Virus record (IMG/VR): IMGVR_UViG_3300021093_004399
Coordinates: 1-49,354 of that record
Direction: 5' to 3' (one strand)
From: a virus
Length of the DNA stretch: 49,354 nt
Each line of letters opens with the position of its first letter. Position 1 is the stretch's first letter. The notes under the pieces are model-generated. The model ran no database searches and was not told the DNA's origin. It was given only the letters and a program-made list of their open reading frames with translations. Positions 1 through 8,454 of the stretch are shown here, piece by piece. A program made the translations under genes and the position numbers.

Positions 1-1130
1 TTTTTGCCTTCCGCCATGTCTTGTTTGTTTTTGATATGACTGTATACCCGGCGTAGTTGTTCTGCGTCAAGATCGTCAAGATGCTTGTGCCCAGTGAGTT
101 TTTCTGTCATACGCAAGAAACTGGGTTCATTGTCCCAGGCTATGCCACGACGGTTAGCAAGATCGTGTATCATCTTCTTGGTTATTTTGCCTTCCGTCAC
201 ACCCGGCTTCAATCGTGTCAGTTCATACACCACTTGATCGCCATGGTCTTCACTGTAGTCATCATAGCCCCATGCGGCCGCATATCTTTGAACCAACCTG
301 TCATATAATTTTGCTCTACTCTCACTGTTTTGTCCCGGATCAACATCTTTTTTGGCTGAAAAAATCAAACGCCATGGTTCGTGTTCTTTGACGAATTTTT
401 GTATGGCATTTAAAACCGTGGCAAATATTCTTTGTGCATCACCTTCACCAGTAATTTCTTGACTGTTGTTTCTATAAAACTCAACTTGCCATTCGTTGTT
501 CCCTTCGTGATTGAACATGATGCTTAGGTACTTACCATCCGGCAATCGTACTAATGTGTCGTAATCGCCAAACTCACTTTTCTGCTCGATTTCATGTGGG
601 TAGGGCTGATTAAACGCTTCGTCTAGATCATCCTGGTATTCAGGATTACGAGCAAGTTTAACCGCTCTCTTATTACCTAACACCCCAGGATTGAACCATA
701 CTGTACTTTCAACATCCCAAGCTCGCATTATGGTGTCTTGCCAATTATTCTCTGCAGTATAATGTACAGCATCATAGTCCTGGCCAATTGCTGCCCAAGG
801 CATTTTGGTCAGCAACTCTATAGGATTCTTAAATTGTGCCCCGTATTGTTGTGCAACAGCAACAGCATCACGGTCTGACCTGATAGTTAGTATCTTTGCC
901 GCGGGAGCGACATCAAACAAAAATCCTGTATCTCCAATCCATTCGGGCATTTCTGCATCACACCAACGCACCCATTCGCTGGTTATTCCTTCAGGAGTTT
1001 TGATAGCGGTGCTGGTCCATACTTTGACTTGTGGCTTTAATCCTAAGGACTCATTGACAGTGTTAGGATGCGGTGCATATAGCTGTGTGCCTAATCCTGC
1101 TGCCTCGGTTATAAACTCGTAAGCTCTCAT
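1..1130 (-). CDS. Putative capsid-targeted internal protein (partial, C-terminus off the left edge)
   Basis: The frame is open from the ATG at 1130 to the left edge, giving at least 376 residues with no stop. The start is fixed by an ATGA overlap with the stop of paaA. The N-terminus is [12 protein letters not shown], close to the T4 internal-protein capsid-targeting sequence (MKTYQEFIAE in IPIII), with a matching FITE/A site for the gp21 prohead protease. The rest is soluble and charged and I do not recognise a domain. Similar starts occur in the proteins at 10169-15252. Packaging in the capsid is inference; that this is a real gene is clear from the long open frame. Confidence 0.75.
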   Translation of the reverse strand, partial: MRAYEFITEAAGLGTQLYAPHPNTVNESLGLKPQVKVWTSTAIKTPEGITSEWVRWCDAEMPEWIGDTGFLFDVAPAAKILTIRSDRDAVAVAQQYGAQFKNPIELLTKMPWAAIGQDYDAVHYTAENNWQDTIMRAWDVESTVWFNPGVLGNKRAVKLARNPEYQDDLDEAFNQPYPHEIEQKSEFGDYDTLVRLPDGKYLSIMFNHEGNNEWQVEFYRNNSQEITGEGDAQRIFATVLNAIQKFVKEHEPWRLIFSAKKDVDPGQNSESRAKLYDRLVQRYAAAWGYDDYSEDHGDQVVYELTRLKPGVTEGKITKKMIHDLANRRGIAWDNEPSFLRMTEKLTGHKHLDDLDAEQLRRVYSHIKNKQDMAEGK

Positions 1131-2047
1131 TTTTTATTTTTATGTTTTTCTGCATAAGCCAGTACACCCTCACGCACCCAAGCACCATCTATATGTGCCT
1201 GTGCCCTGGTGTGCAGTCTTTGTTTATTCAATGGACCATCACCATTCACATTCTGCCAAAACTCTGTCCAATCTATCTCACCAAAGTCATAGTGACCACG
1301 ATCATCATTCCACTTGAGATCAGGATCTGGTAACTGGACACCAAGGTATTCAGCCTGCGGCACAGTGGCATCCACGAACTTCTGACGCAGTTCATCATTG
1401 GTGTGACGCTTGATGCCCCAGGCCATGGTCTTTTCTGTGTTAACACTCTCAGCGTCAGGTGGGCCAAACATGGCTAGAGTTTTCCACCACCAGCGATCCA
1501 CAGCCGCCTGCACCATGTCTCGTTGCTCATCAGTACCCTTCATCATGACCATAAGCTGATCATAGCCCTGGCGCTGATGAAAACTTTCTTCTTTACAGAT
1601 GCGTATCATGGCACGGGCATATGGACCATAACTGCAACGACACAGGGGAATCTGATTCATGATGGCCGCACCATCTACCAACCAACCTATCACTGCTTGA
1701 TCAGCCCAGGTCACGGCAGGATAATTAAATATGCTGCTGTATTTGGCTTGTCCTGTGTGCAGTTCCGCTAACATTTCTTCACGACTGATTCCCAAAGTCT
1801 CTGCGGCGCTATACAAATATATACCATGCCCGCCTTCATCCTGTACTTTGGCCAGTAGAATGGCCTTGCGTTTCAGTGTTGGTGCTCGAGTGATCCAACC
1901 GCCTTCTGGCAGCATGCCTACGATTTCACTGTGAGCATGTTGACTAATTTGTCTTATAAGAGTCTTGCGATAGGCATCAGGCATCCAGTCCTGAGGTTCT
2001 ATTTTAATTTCATTGGCAATCTTATAATCAAATTTTTCTTGGCTCAT
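1127..2047 (-). CDS. paaA: 1,2-phenylacetyl-CoA epoxidase subunit PaaA
   Basis: Catalytic alpha subunit of the diiron monooxygenase that epoxidises the ring of phenylacetyl-CoA in aerobic phenylacetate degradation. The 306 residues align from end to end with my recollection of E. coli PaaA (about 309 aa), for example [18 protein letters not shown], then IVGMLPEG and FGEIDW. Diiron ligands are visible: E41 in HSEIVGM, the DEGGH motif at 70-74, and EESFH at 153-157. No paaB, paaC, paaD or paaE is in the window, although the known enzyme needs PaaC and PaaB and a reductase. The gene is coupled at both ends by ATGA overlaps, so it belongs to the phage operon. It may complement a host complex or have a changed substrate. 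Confidence 0.93.
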   Translation of the reverse strand: MSQEKFDYKIANEIKIEPQDWMPDAYRKTLIRQISQHAHSEIVGMLPEGGWITRAPTLKRKAILLAKVQDEGGHGIYLYSAAETLGISREEMLAELHTGQAKYSSIFNYPAVTWADQAVIGWLVDGAAIMNQIPLCRCSYGPYARAMIRICKEESFHQRQGYDQLMVMMKGTDEQRDMVQAAVDRWWWKTLAMFGPPDAESVNTEKTMAWGIKRHTNDELRQKFVDATVPQAEYLGVQLPDPDLKWNDDRGHYDFGEIDWTEFWQNVNGDGPLNKQRLHTRAQAHIDGAWVREGVLAYAEKHKNKK

Positions 2048-2205
2048 TTTACTATCTTAAATCGTGTACATTTTGACTGAAATGGATACTCATTGTAAAA
2101 TTCTGCCCAATTTCTACAATCTTCTAATGTATTATACTGTTTTTTTACAAATAACACAGGAGGGTCACTTGATAAAATATACACAGTTAAGATATACACA
2201 AACAT
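2044..2205 (-). CDS. Small hydrophobic-start C-x(15)-C family protein (53 aa)
   Basis: ATG at 2205 with AAGGAG about ten bases upstream; its TGA overlaps the paaA ATG. The product begins with a hydrophobic stretch ([13 protein letters not shown]) followed by YNTLEDC, fifteen residues, then a second Cys followed by Thr. This layout matches the neighbouring 2224-2415 gene and those at 3664, 8731, 23881 and 43836. An N-terminal anchor or signal segment with a small disulphide-bonded outer domain is plausible. Function unknown. Confidence 0.6.
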   Translation of the reverse strand: MFVYILTVYILSSDPPVLFVKKQYNTLEDCRNWAEFYNEYPFQSKCTRFKIVK

Positions 2206-2223
2206 CTCAAATGTGCTCCTTGT

Positions 2224-2415
2224 TCAAGTGGTAGGTGGGGGTTCATAATTTTCTACCCATGTACACCTTAACGTGGCCACTTTAGGCTGTTCAAGCAAAT
2301 GGGTGGCTTCCGCCCAGCATTCCTGCATGGTAGGAAAACCACCCATTTCAACTGATTCGAGTCCAGGTGTGCCTGTGTTCAGCGTGATAAAAAAGTAGAC
2401 ATATAGTACATACAT
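2224..2415 (-). CDS. Small hydrophobic-start C-x(17)-C family protein (63 aa)
   Basis: Starts MYVLYVYFFIT, nearly the same as MYVLIVYMLIT in the 8731-8916 gene, and continues with GGFPTMQECWAEA and a second Cys in the context RCTW. The two are clear paralogues about 6 kb apart. The hydrophobic first 12 residues look like a short membrane or signal segment and the two cysteines could form a disulphide. It lies just upstream of another family member (2044-2205) in the same direction. No known function. Confidence 0.65.
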   Translation of the reverse strand: MYVLYVYFFITLNTGTPGLESVEMGGFPTMQECWAEATHLLEQPKVATLRCTWVENYEPPPTT

Positions 2416-2487
2416 GCCTATATTTATCAGAAATAGCGTTTGTAATTAGTTCAAACCAATCACTCCTTTACCCCAGTGCATCTGGTA

Positions 2488-2568
2488 CTAATTTTTGTGT
2501 AAAATATATGTAAAACATATGGCCATACCCAGCACTAAAAATATCATGGCTTTTTTTAATTCACTCAT
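2488..2568 (-). CDS. Single-pass membrane miniprotein (26 aa)
   Basis: ATG at 2568 is preceded by AAAGGAATAACA, a good Shine-Dalgarno, and lies two bases after the stop of the zf-CHCC gene. The peptide begins MSELKKAM and then has one hydrophobic helix (about residues 8-23), ending HKN. Position, spacing and composition favour a real gene, but 26 codons is short and no family is recognised. Confidence 0.4.
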   Translation of the reverse strand: MSELKKAMIFLVLGMAICFTYILHKN

Positions 2569-2570
2569 TG

Positions 2571-2753
2571 TTATTCCTTTGTTTCAAAACATATCATGTA
2601 TTGTGTGCCGCAGTATGGACAACTGGCCATACCGTTTTCGTTAAAATCTAAAAATACCTTGGGATGCGCGGACCAAAATTCCATAGCAGGGTTTGGACAA
2701 AACGCAGGAAGTTTTTTTTGGTTTATTTGGACAGGCTTGGCAGGCGGTTTCAT
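2571..2753 (-). CDS. zf-CHCC zinc-finger domain protein
   Basis: A 60-residue protein with the signature of the zf-CHCC family (NDUFS6-like): Cys-Pro, then HPKVFLDFNENG and CPYCGTQY. Cys and His residues are placed to bind one zinc. In proteobacteria this is a small host protein of unclear role, related to a mitochondrial complex I accessory subunit. Its ATG overlaps the stop of the psiE-like gene (TAATG). It is probably host-derived and sits among other respiration-linked genes. Confidence 0.75.
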   Translation of the reverse strand: MKPPAKPVQINQKKLPAFCPNPAMEFWSAHPKVFLDFNENGMASCPYCGTQYMICFETKE

Positions 2754-3169
2754 TAAGTATCATCTGTTTTGTCATGGCTGGGATAGTTATGGCTGGCGTA
2801 TCTTATCAAGACCACACTGAAAGTGATTACAAGTGTAGATCCCGCGACTGCAATCATTTGCCAAATGTCAATGGCAGCGTGACTCATGATATCTACCATG
2901 TGGCGAGTGAGTGCTGTAATTGCTATGTATAATAAAAATCTTACGGGCATATGATTGGTATTAAAATAAATTCCAACCATAGCTCCAATTTCCAAGTATA
3001 TAAACAATAAAAGCAAATCACTTACACCAGCATGATGTTTAGAAAACAGTTCAAAAAAAGTCCACGATGCTGCCCACACTGTGGCAGCACCAATTCCAAA
3101 CAGTGCCAGCTTATGGAAAGTTGCTACCAGTGTGTTGGCAACATGATTGATTTTTTCACTGTCAACCAT
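2753..3169 (-). CDS. psiE: PsiE-family phosphate-starvation-inducible membrane protein
   Basis: A 138-residue protein with four likely membrane helices (about 20-40, 50-68, 76-92 and 103-122). The block YLEIGAMVGIYF...MPVRFLLYIAITALTRH matches the PsiE family core (PF06146). E. coli PsiE is induced by phosphate starvation, and its biochemical role is unknown. Phosphate-stress genes are common in aquatic phages, but no pho-box was identified here. It is tightly spaced with the zf-CHCC and DoxX genes. Confidence 0.8.
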   Translation of the reverse strand: MVDSEKINHVANTLVATFHKLALFGIGAATVWAASWTFFELFSKHHAGVSDLLLLFIYLEIGAMVGIYFNTNHMPVRFLLYIAITALTRHMVDIMSHAAIDIWQMIAVAGSTLVITFSVVLIRYASHNYPSHDKTDDT

Positions 3170-3178
3170 ACGTGCTTA

Positions 3179-3652
3179 TCACCACATGTCACGAATTTGT
3201 TTTTTCTTGCGCTCGGCCACTACCCAGTTTCCACGCAGAGCAAAATACAAACCGCCAACCCAGAGAGAGAAATGTAAATAATCCGTCAGCATAAAAGTTA
3301 TCAAACTCTCGGGTTTCAACACAACCCAAATTACACCAGTGGCCACACAACACATCACAATGCCGCTGAATCTGGTCAGTGCATCACCGAACTCTGCAGC
3401 ATAGGGCCAGTCACGGATTTTGTACAATGTGGCTGCACCACCCACTAGCAGTCCCACTCCTGCCAGTACTTCACCATAAGCAACAAACCACCACACCAAG
3501 GGACCAAGTCCAAATGCTGCTCCGCCTGCGGGATCAAAGGGCAGTTTGCTCAAGCCCTGTGTGATAAAGATCAAGGCCAGAGGAATCCTTAACAACAGAT
3601 TGCTCCAAGCAAAGTCAGGAAGCATGTGCCAATAATTTTTTACCGATATCAT
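3179..3652 (-). CDS. DoxX-family membrane protein
   Basis: A 157-residue protein with four predicted membrane helices. The N-terminal helix carries LRIPLALIFITQGLSKL, typical of DoxX/DoxD proteins, and a second block reads GEVLAGVGLLVGG. Relatives include the small subunit of archaeal thiosulfate:quinone oxidoreductase and bacterial DoxX proteins linked to redox stress. GGAG lies six bases upstream of the ATG. It sits with cytochrome c and coq7, so a quinone-linked role is plausible but inferred. Confidence 0.75.
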   Translation of the reverse strand: MISVKNYWHMLPDFAWSNLLLRIPLALIFITQGLSKLPFDPAGGAAFGLGPLVWWFVAYGEVLAGVGLLVGGAATLYKIRDWPYAAEFGDALTRFSGIVMCCVATGVIWVVLKPESLITFMLTDYLHFSLWVGGLYFALRGNWVVAERKKKQIRDMW

Positions 3653-3663
3653 ATATTACTCCA

Positions 3664-3834
3664 TTAGTTTTGTGTAAAAGCTGAATTTGTTACTAGTGTG
3701 CAACGAACTGATTTTACTCTTGGATCCTTCAATGCCTCAACTTTAACTGCTTCACACTGTTCCTGTAGCGCATAGGCAGCTACCCTGTGATCATTGCCTG
3801 GATTGAACAGCCACGCAATGTACATTATCCACAT
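3664..3834 (-). CDS. Small hydrophobic-start C-x(17)-C family protein (56 aa)
   Basis: The ATG at 3834 directly follows the cytochrome c stop (TAAATG). The peptide begins MWIMYIAWLFNPG, then has LQEQCEAVK, a D-P-R-V step and a second Cys followed by Thr, the same spacing as in the genes at 2224 and 8731 (P-x-V-x(4)-C-T in all three). Internal Met4 is an alternative start. The motif match across distant loci is the main evidence. Function unknown. Confidence 0.6.
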   Translation of the reverse strand: MWIMYIAWLFNPGNDHRVAAYALQEQCEAVKVEALKDPRVKSVRCTLVTNSAFTQN

Positions 3835-4134
3835 TTATTTCACAGTCATTATGTATTGTGCCAGCAGTTTTGCATCTGCCTCTGACACATGGGGTTGCTT
3901 GGGCATGGCCATGGCGCCCCAGACTCCACCGCCACCATTTCGAATTTTTCCAGCGAGATACTCTACTGCATCTTTTCTATCTTTGTATTTGGCTGCTACT
4001 TCTTTCAAAGATGGACCTACTACCCTGTTCTGTGCCTGATGACAACCAATACAACCAGACTTTCTAAACAATGCGTCATCTGCCTGAACAGGCATTGATA
4101 ATATAAATAATACTGTAAACATTACATTTTTCAT
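3835..4134 (-). CDS. Class I c-type cytochrome (c5/c551-like), secreted
   Basis: A 99-residue protein with a Sec signal peptide (cleavage probably after VQA, residue 18). The haem-binding CIGCH sits at 28-32 and the distal Met ligand is in GAMAMPKQ near 75-77. Length and layout match small monohaem electron carriers of the periplasm. It is flanked by DoxX and coq7, so it could shuttle electrons to a terminal oxidase. Covalent haem attachment would rely on the host Ccm system. Phage-borne cytochromes c are unusual. Confidence 0.85.
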   Translation of the reverse strand: MKNVMFTVLFILSMPVQADDALFRKSGCIGCHQAQNRVVGPSLKEVAAKYKDRKDAVEYLAGKIRNGGGGVWGAMAMPKQPHVSEADAKLLAQYIMTVK

Positions 4135-4163
4135 GAACTTCCTTTCACATTAAAAATTTAAAC

Positions 4164-4346
4164 ATGCGTTTTTTATATCTAATTTTATCACTGTTACCTG
4201 CTCCATTATTTTTACTACTTGGTATCTTCAACCTCTTTCATTCACCCTCTCATTGTGGTTCATTTCAATATGAAATGACTACGATGTGGTTTGTCATGTT
4301 TTTTGCACATCTTTTACCTTGGTTAAAAAAAATCAAAACTTCATAG
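4164..4346 (+). CDS. Possible small two-helix membrane protein on the plus strand (60 aa)
   Basis: A plus-strand frame of 60 codons in the roughly 200-bp gap between cytochrome c and coq7. It encodes a hydrophobic helix (about 4-25, including LLPAPLFLLLGIF) and a second one near 41-54 with a basic end (LKKIKTS). The composition is that of a real membrane protein, and the minus strand holds nothing better here. Against it: no clear Shine-Dalgarno, the opposite strand to all neighbours, and a 14-bp overlap with coq7. Confidence 0.4.
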   Translation: MRFLYLILSLLPAPLFLLLGIFNLFHSPSHCGSFQYEMTTMWFVMFFAHLLPWLKKIKTS

Positions 4347-4866
4347 CAATTTTTACAGCCGCTTTTGATCCAGCGTGAACCAATTTACACCATAATTTTA
4401 ATGCACGACCTGGTACAACTATAACATCGCCCAAAGCATCTTGTCTATGACGGATTTCATCAAAACGCAGTTTTTTCAAAATATCAATCAACTGCTGCTG
4501 ATTGTTAACTGTGATACCAGCGAGGTCCGCATCATACACGGATAAAAATTCTATCTGCTCCAAATAATGCTGATCAACAAAAGTTTCTACTGTGGCAATG
4601 GTGTGTTTAATCCAGTTAGGTCCCATGACAGCAGGAATGAATCCAGTTATGAAACCAGCAACTGCCCACAGTGGCACAAGCAGGCTGTGCTTGGATCTAG
4701 GCAAAATGGCATTGACCTCAGCCAGATGCTGTGATTCTTGAGCTAAATGTTCTTGCATAAGATCGGCCGTTGCTGAATCATGGCGGAACAATTGCATGGC
4801 TCGATAGATCCAGACTGCACCTGTCTCTCCAGCCTGATCAGATCTAAGTGCTTGTACTAGATCCAT
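4333..4866 (-). CDS. coq7: COQ7-type demethoxyubiquinone hydroxylase
   Basis: Diiron enzyme that hydroxylates 2-polyprenyl-3-methyl-6-methoxy-benzoquinone, a late step of ubiquinone synthesis at the membrane. Visible ligands: E14 in QAGETGAV, the E-x-x-H at 44-47 (ESQH), VETFVDQHYLEQI, and the C-terminal FDEIRH. The 177-aa length fits the short form common in alphaproteobacteria and mitochondria. The start overlaps the end of nth by 23 bp. With lactate-type dehydrogenase and cytochrome c nearby it suggests maintenance of the quinone pool. Confidence 0.88.
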   Translation of the reverse strand: MDLVQALRSDQAGETGAVWIYRAMQLFRHDSATADLMQEHLAQESQHLAEVNAILPRSKHSLLVPLWAVAGFITGFIPAVMGPNWIKHTIATVETFVDQHYLEQIEFLSVYDADLAGITVNNQQQLIDILKKLRFDEIRHRQDALGDVIVVPGRALKLWCKLVHAGSKAAVKIAMKF

Positions 4867-5515
4867 TGCTTATTTTTTCTTTGTGATAGTCACAGAGGTC
4901 TGTAAACATGCATTCATTGCATCTAGGACCCCGTGCTCGACAAACATACTTACCATACTCTATAAGCCATTCATGTGCGCCCCAACGATATTGATCTGGA
5001 GTTCGTTGCTCAAGAACTTCTGCTGTTTTGTGTTCTGCCTTGGTCTTGGCAATGCCTAGCCTATTAACAATGCGATGCACATGGGTATCCACTGCAATCG
5101 CAGGTTCATTGAATACAAAACGCATCATAATGTCTGTGCTTTTGCGTCCTACCCCTGCCAACTGCATCAACTGTTTTCTATCGTTGGGCACAATGCCGGC
5201 GTGACGCTCTAACAATTGTTGGCTCATTAATTTGAGATTCTTGGCCTTGTTGTTGTACATGCCTGCAGGCCGAATCAATAGTTTTAGTTCATCTATGTCT
5301 AGAGCCAAAATCTCCTCAGCAGTTCTAGCTCGGGCAAACAGATTACGGCAGGCTTCTGCGGTTCTTTCGTCTTTGGTCTGAGCAGACAATGTCACACCAA
5401 CCAGGCTCTTGAATGCGTTATTGTATATCTTTTCTTTGGGCGGTCTATTAGGTTTAGGATTACGAGCATGAAACCTTTCATAAACAGTGATCAGTTTTGT
5501 TTTAACCATTGTCAA
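4844..5515 (-). CDS. nth: Endonuclease III (DNA glycosylase/AP lyase)
   Basis: Base-excision repair enzyme that removes oxidised pyrimidines and cleaves the AP site. Seen: a helix-hairpin-helix with the catalytic lysine (LAGVGRKS, K125), the catalytic aspartate in AVDTHVHR (D143), and a complete C-x6-C-x2-C-x5-C 4Fe-4S cluster (C192, C199, C202, C208). The 223-aa length is slightly longer than E. coli Nth (211). It is translationally coupled to the upstream hydroxyacid dehydrogenase through an ATGA overlap. Confidence 0.93.
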   Translation of the reverse strand: MTMVKTKLITVYERFHARNPKPNRPPKEKIYNNAFKSLVGVTLSAQTKDERTAEACRNLFARARTAEEILALDIDELKLLIRPAGMYNNKAKNLKLMSQQLLERHAGIVPNDRKQLMQLAGVGRKSTDIMMRFVFNEPAIAVDTHVHRIVNRLGIAKTKAEHKTAEVLEQRTPDQYRWGAHEWLIEYGKYVCRARGPRCNECMFTDLCDYHKEKISNGSSTST

Positions 5516-6675
5516 ACCACCACACTAGACGGTGTGGTGTATCCAATCAAGATATCGTTGCCCACATCGTTAATGTCTCTGTGTCCGGTCAATGCCATAG
5601 TAGTATCTAGTTCACTATGGATAATTTCCAAACATTTTGTAACTCCTTGTTCGCCCATAGCACCAAGGCCATGTAAAAATGCTCGGCCTATCATAGTGCC
5701 ACGAGCACCTAATGCCCATGCTTTCAAAACATCTTGCCCGGATCTAATACCACTGTCCAACCATACTTCACAATCTTTGCCCACCGCCGCTACAACACTT
5801 GGCAATGCCATGATAGTGGACACAGCACCATCCAACTGTCTGCCACCGTGATTGGACACTACTATAGCATCTGCTCCTGTATCTCTAGCCAATTTTGCAT
5901 CATCTCTGTGTAGTATGCCTTTCAGCACCAGTGGCCCGCCCCAGCGTTTTTTGATCCATTCTATGTCATGCCAGGTCATGGTGGTATCAAATTGTTCTGC
6001 GGTCCACGCAGCCAAGGATCCCATGTCTGTGACTGATTCTGTATGACCAATAATATTACCAAAGTTACGGCGTTTGGTACGCAGCATGTTCCAACACCAT
6101 TTGGGTTTGGTCATCATGTTAAAAACATTTTTGGCAGTGAGTTTGGGTGGAGCACTCAGTCCATTATGGATGTCTTTGTGACGCTGCCCCATGACTTGTA
6201 GGTCCAGTGTAAGCACAAGAGCACTGCATCCTGCCACTTTGGCTCTATCAATCAGTCTTCCAATAAAGGTTCGATCCTTCATCACATACAGTTGAAACCA
6301 AAAAGGTTTAGTGGTATGTGCAGCAACATCTTCTATAGAACAAATACTCATGGTAGACAGGCAGAAAGGCACTCCAAATTTTTCTGCTGCTCTGGCAGCT
6401 AATATTTCACCGTCAGCGTGTTGCATGCCTGCAAACCCTGTGGGTGAAAGTGCCACAGGCATTGTGACCTTGCGGCCCAGCATGGCAGTGATCAATTTTC
6501 TATCACTGACATTTTTGGCCACACGCTGATGCAGTTTTATCTTGTCAAAATCCGTTGTGTTGGCTCTATAGGTAGACTCTGTCCAAGACCCACTGTCGCA
6601 GTAGTCATAGAACATGCGAGGTGTGCGTGATTCATGCAAACGCCGTAGATCTTCAATGCAGGTTACCACTGTCAT
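5512..6675 (-). CDS. lldD: FMN-dependent alpha-hydroxyacid dehydrogenase (LldD-like)
   Basis: A TIM-barrel flavoenzyme of the L-lactate dehydrogenase/glycolate oxidase family, 387 aa, matching the usual 380-400. The active-site block SNHGGRQLDGA contains the catalytic His and the substrate-binding Arg; PVALSPTGFAGM and LDSGIRSGQDVLKA are FMN and phosphate-binding parts. Family members oxidise L-lactate (or similar 2-hydroxyacids), and LldD passes electrons to ubiquinone at the inner membrane. Substrate cannot be fixed from sequence. It lies in the same coupled run as nth and coq7. Confidence 0.88.
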   Translation of the reverse strand: MTVVTCIEDLRRLHESRTPRMFYDYCDSGSWTESTYRANTTDFDKIKLHQRVAKNVSDRKLITAMLGRKVTMPVALSPTGFAGMQHADGEILAARAAEKFGVPFCLSTMSICSIEDVAAHTTKPFWFQLYVMKDRTFIGRLIDRAKVAGCSALVLTLDLQVMGQRHKDIHNGLSAPPKLTAKNVFNMMTKPKWCWNMLRTKRRNFGNIIGHTESVTDMGSLAAWTAEQFDTTMTWHDIEWIKKRWGGPLVLKGILHRDDAKLARDTGADAIVVSNHGGRQLDGAVSTIMALPSVVAAVGKDCEVWLDSGIRSGQDVLKAWALGARGTMIGRAFLHGLGAMGEQGVTKCLEIIHSELDTTMALTGHRDINDVGNDILIGYTTPSSVVV

Positions 6676-6676
6676 G

Positions 6677-7042
6677 CTATTTTATTCCTTTTGGCCAGGG
6701 CCATTTTTCGTCGTCGCTGAGTTCTTGATCACGTGGACTGCGATCAGGTTGTCTAAACTGTTCGTCAGTGGGACGATCAGGATATTCTTTTTGCACTGTA
6801 CGCACCACTAACCATGTGACAAAAGCCATGCTGACAATAGCCAAATGACCAAACACATTATAGCCAAGGTACATTATTTCGCCAGTGTATAAACTAAATG
6901 CCAACGCCCAAAAACAGGCCAGCCACACACTGATAATATATTTCATCTGTGCAGGTGCGTTTTTTAGTCCGTTTTTATTAGGATCTAGAAGATGATAAAA
7001 ATTCCTAGCCAGGAAGAATAAAAATTTGAATAAGCTGTACAT
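6677..7042 (-). CDS. Membrane protein of unknown function
   Basis: Start chosen at the ATG 7042 (MYSLFKFLF) behind GAAAGG; an upstream TTG is less likely. The 121 residues contain two or three hydrophobic helices (about 3-14, 38-54 and 62-80) and a hydrophilic C-terminal tail rich in D, E, P and R. No family recognised. The gene directly precedes the LldD-like dehydrogenase with one base between them, so the two are probably co-expressed. Confidence 0.6.
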   Translation of the reverse strand: MYSLFKFLFFLARNFYHLLDPNKNGLKNAPAQMKYIISVWLACFWALAFSLYTGEIMYLGYNVFGHLAIVSMAFVTWLVVRTVQKEYPDRPTDEQFRQPDRSPRDQELSDDEKWPWPKGIK

Positions 7043-7110
7043 AGGGCCTTTCAAAAAAAAATTTTAAAATGATTTTTACAACACCAATAAATTGTACGAT
7101 AATAATTGAA

Positions 7111-7884
7111 TTAGGTCAAGCAATCTGGCTGTTCTTTGATTATTCTATCATATAATGGTTGGAAACTAAACCATCCTTGCCATTCTGATCCCATGATAGA
7201 ATATGATTGTTCGGCAACCTCTGAAGAAATTCGTTGTTTCATTCGATTGTGTGACGCCGATTCAATCATAAGTTGAACTTGACAGCTTCTTTCCATAGTT
7301 ATGAACCACCAAGCAGCAGCATCTACTGTGCTACCAACAGTAAGTAAACCATGATTTTGCAGTATCGCTGCTTTGTTATTGCCCAATGCTTTGGCTATCC
7401 TTTGTCCCTCTTCCAGTTCAACTGCAACTCCACCAAAATCATGATACACAGAATGGTCATTGAAAAAAGCACAAGCATCCTGTGTGACTATATCTAAACG
7501 TCGACCAAACACGCTCCAAGCGCGACCATAAATGCTGTGTGTATGTGCTGCTGCCATCACATCAGGTCTGGCATGGTGAACTGCATTGTGAATAGAAAAT
7601 CCTGCCAGATTAATCTGTCCATTGCCATTGATAACTGAACCAGTTTCGTCAACCTGTATGAGATTACTCACACACACTTGACTGAAGTGACAGCCAAAAG
7701 GATTCATCCAAAATGTATTTGGAAATTCAGGATCTCGAGCAGTTATATGACCAGCCACGCCTTCATCAAATCCAAACTTACTAAAAAGTCTAAATGCTGC
7801 GGCCAAACGCTGTTTTATATGCGATCGATGTTGATCAACATCAGAAAATACTGGTGGATTAGGCAAGTTCATAAGATTGCTCAT
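7111..7884 (-). CDS. Class II aldolase/adducin-domain protein
   Basis: A 257-residue protein with the class II aldolase fold signatures: GVAGHITARDP near the start, the zinc-ligand pair in AAAHTHSIYGR, and the C-terminal LQNHGLLTVG with the third metal His. Bacterial relatives cleave sugar phosphates or decarboxylate small acids; many have unknown substrates. It lies between the membrane gene at 6677 and a zinc-ribbon gene, inside the metabolic island. Substrate undetermined. Confidence 0.85.
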   Translation of the reverse strand: MSNLMNLPNPPVFSDVDQHRSHIKQRLAAAFRLFSKFGFDEGVAGHITARDPEFPNTFWMNPFGCHFSQVCVSNLIQVDETGSVINGNGQINLAGFSIHNAVHHARPDVMAAAHTHSIYGRAWSVFGRRLDIVTQDACAFFNDHSVYHDFGGVAVELEEGQRIAKALGNNKAAILQNHGLLTVGSTVDAAAWWFITMERSCQVQLMIESASHNRMKQRISSEVAEQSYSIMGSEWQGWFSFQPLYDRIIKEQPDCLT

Positions 7885-7920
7885 GGATTTAAACCTTTAC
7901 AATTTTTTTTTACATAAAAC

Positions 7921-8136
7921 TTAACTTTGACCAAATATTCGTCTTATTACATAATTTGTATGACGATTGTCTTGGTCAAGATAACAGATTTCACACAATG
8001 CTAATTTCGGCCCATTATGCCCATCAAGAAATTTATGACAGGCAGCACAGTGAATAAACTTTTCGACAATTTGCCAGGCTTCTGTGTGCTGTGGTACTAG
8101 TTGCCAATCTTTATTCTCATGCAGCCAATAGCTCAT
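7921..8136 (-). CDS. Small CxxC/CxxC zinc-ribbon protein
   Basis: Start set at the ATG 8136, which overlaps the stop of the upstream gene as ATGA; an in-frame ATG at 8148 is less likely. The 71-residue product has HCAACHKF, then G-P and LCEICYLD, a four-cysteine zinc-binding arrangement. The same layout (C-x2-C, GGP, C-x2-C-Y) occurs in the 22285-22473 product, so these are probable paralogues. Function unknown. Confidence 0.6.
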   Translation of the reverse strand: MSYWLHENKDWQLVPQHTEAWQIVEKFIHCAACHKFLDGHNGPKLALCEICYLDQDNRHTNYVIRRIFGQS

Positions 8137-8399
8137 GCACCGCCCCATTCATTTTTAGCCACCTCACTTGCTTTAGGTGTGTCTAATCTAGAATTTGAAT
8201 TTGGTCTAATTTTTTTAAGATTTTTTTGAAATTGTTTTTTACGCCTGCGTTTTTCTAATGTGTCTATTACAAATCCGGGTAACACATGCAACACTATGTA
8301 CACTCCAAACAGTATGCCCAGCACTGGTCCCCAAAATGCCATGAACGCCCATTTCAGTTTATCTATCAAAAAATATGTCTCCAACAAAAGGTATGACAA
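8133..8399 (-). CDS. Single-pass membrane protein with basic cytoplasmic tail
   Basis: Contains one strong membrane helix (AFWGPVLGILFGVYIVLHVL) followed by a basic stretch (KRRRKK) and a polar tail. The start is uncertain: the frame opens with TTG at 8399, a TTG at 8369 has GGAG nine bases upstream, and the first ATG is at 8342. I favour 8369 (78 aa). It is coupled by ATGA to the zinc-ribbon gene. No family recognised. Confidence 0.5.
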   Translation of the reverse strand: MSYLLLETYFLIDKLKWAFMAFWGPVLGILFGVYIVLHVLPGFVIDTLEKRRRKKQFQKNLKKIRPNSNSRLDTPKASEVAKNEWGGA

Positions 8400-8445
8400 T
8401 CATTAGGCCAATGACAGTGCCAAAAAAACCAAGTATTTCAATCAT
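8359..8445 (-). CDS. Hydrophobic miniprotein (28 aa)
   Basis: A short frame with ATG at 8445, encoding an almost wholly hydrophobic segment (MIEILGFFGTVIGLMIVI...) ending FFDR. Its stop overlaps the likely TTG start of the downstream membrane gene, a spacing typical of coupled phage genes. There is no strong Shine-Dalgarno, so this is tentative. Confidence 0.3.
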   Translation of the reverse strand: MIEILGFFGTVIGLMIVIPFVGDIFFDR

Positions 8446-8454
8446 AAGTTAATC

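Noticed and set aside
805-1122. Plus-strand frame of 105 codons
   Set aside because: It lies fully within the minus-strand internal-protein gene, which is open to the edge and coupled to paaA, so it is a shadow.
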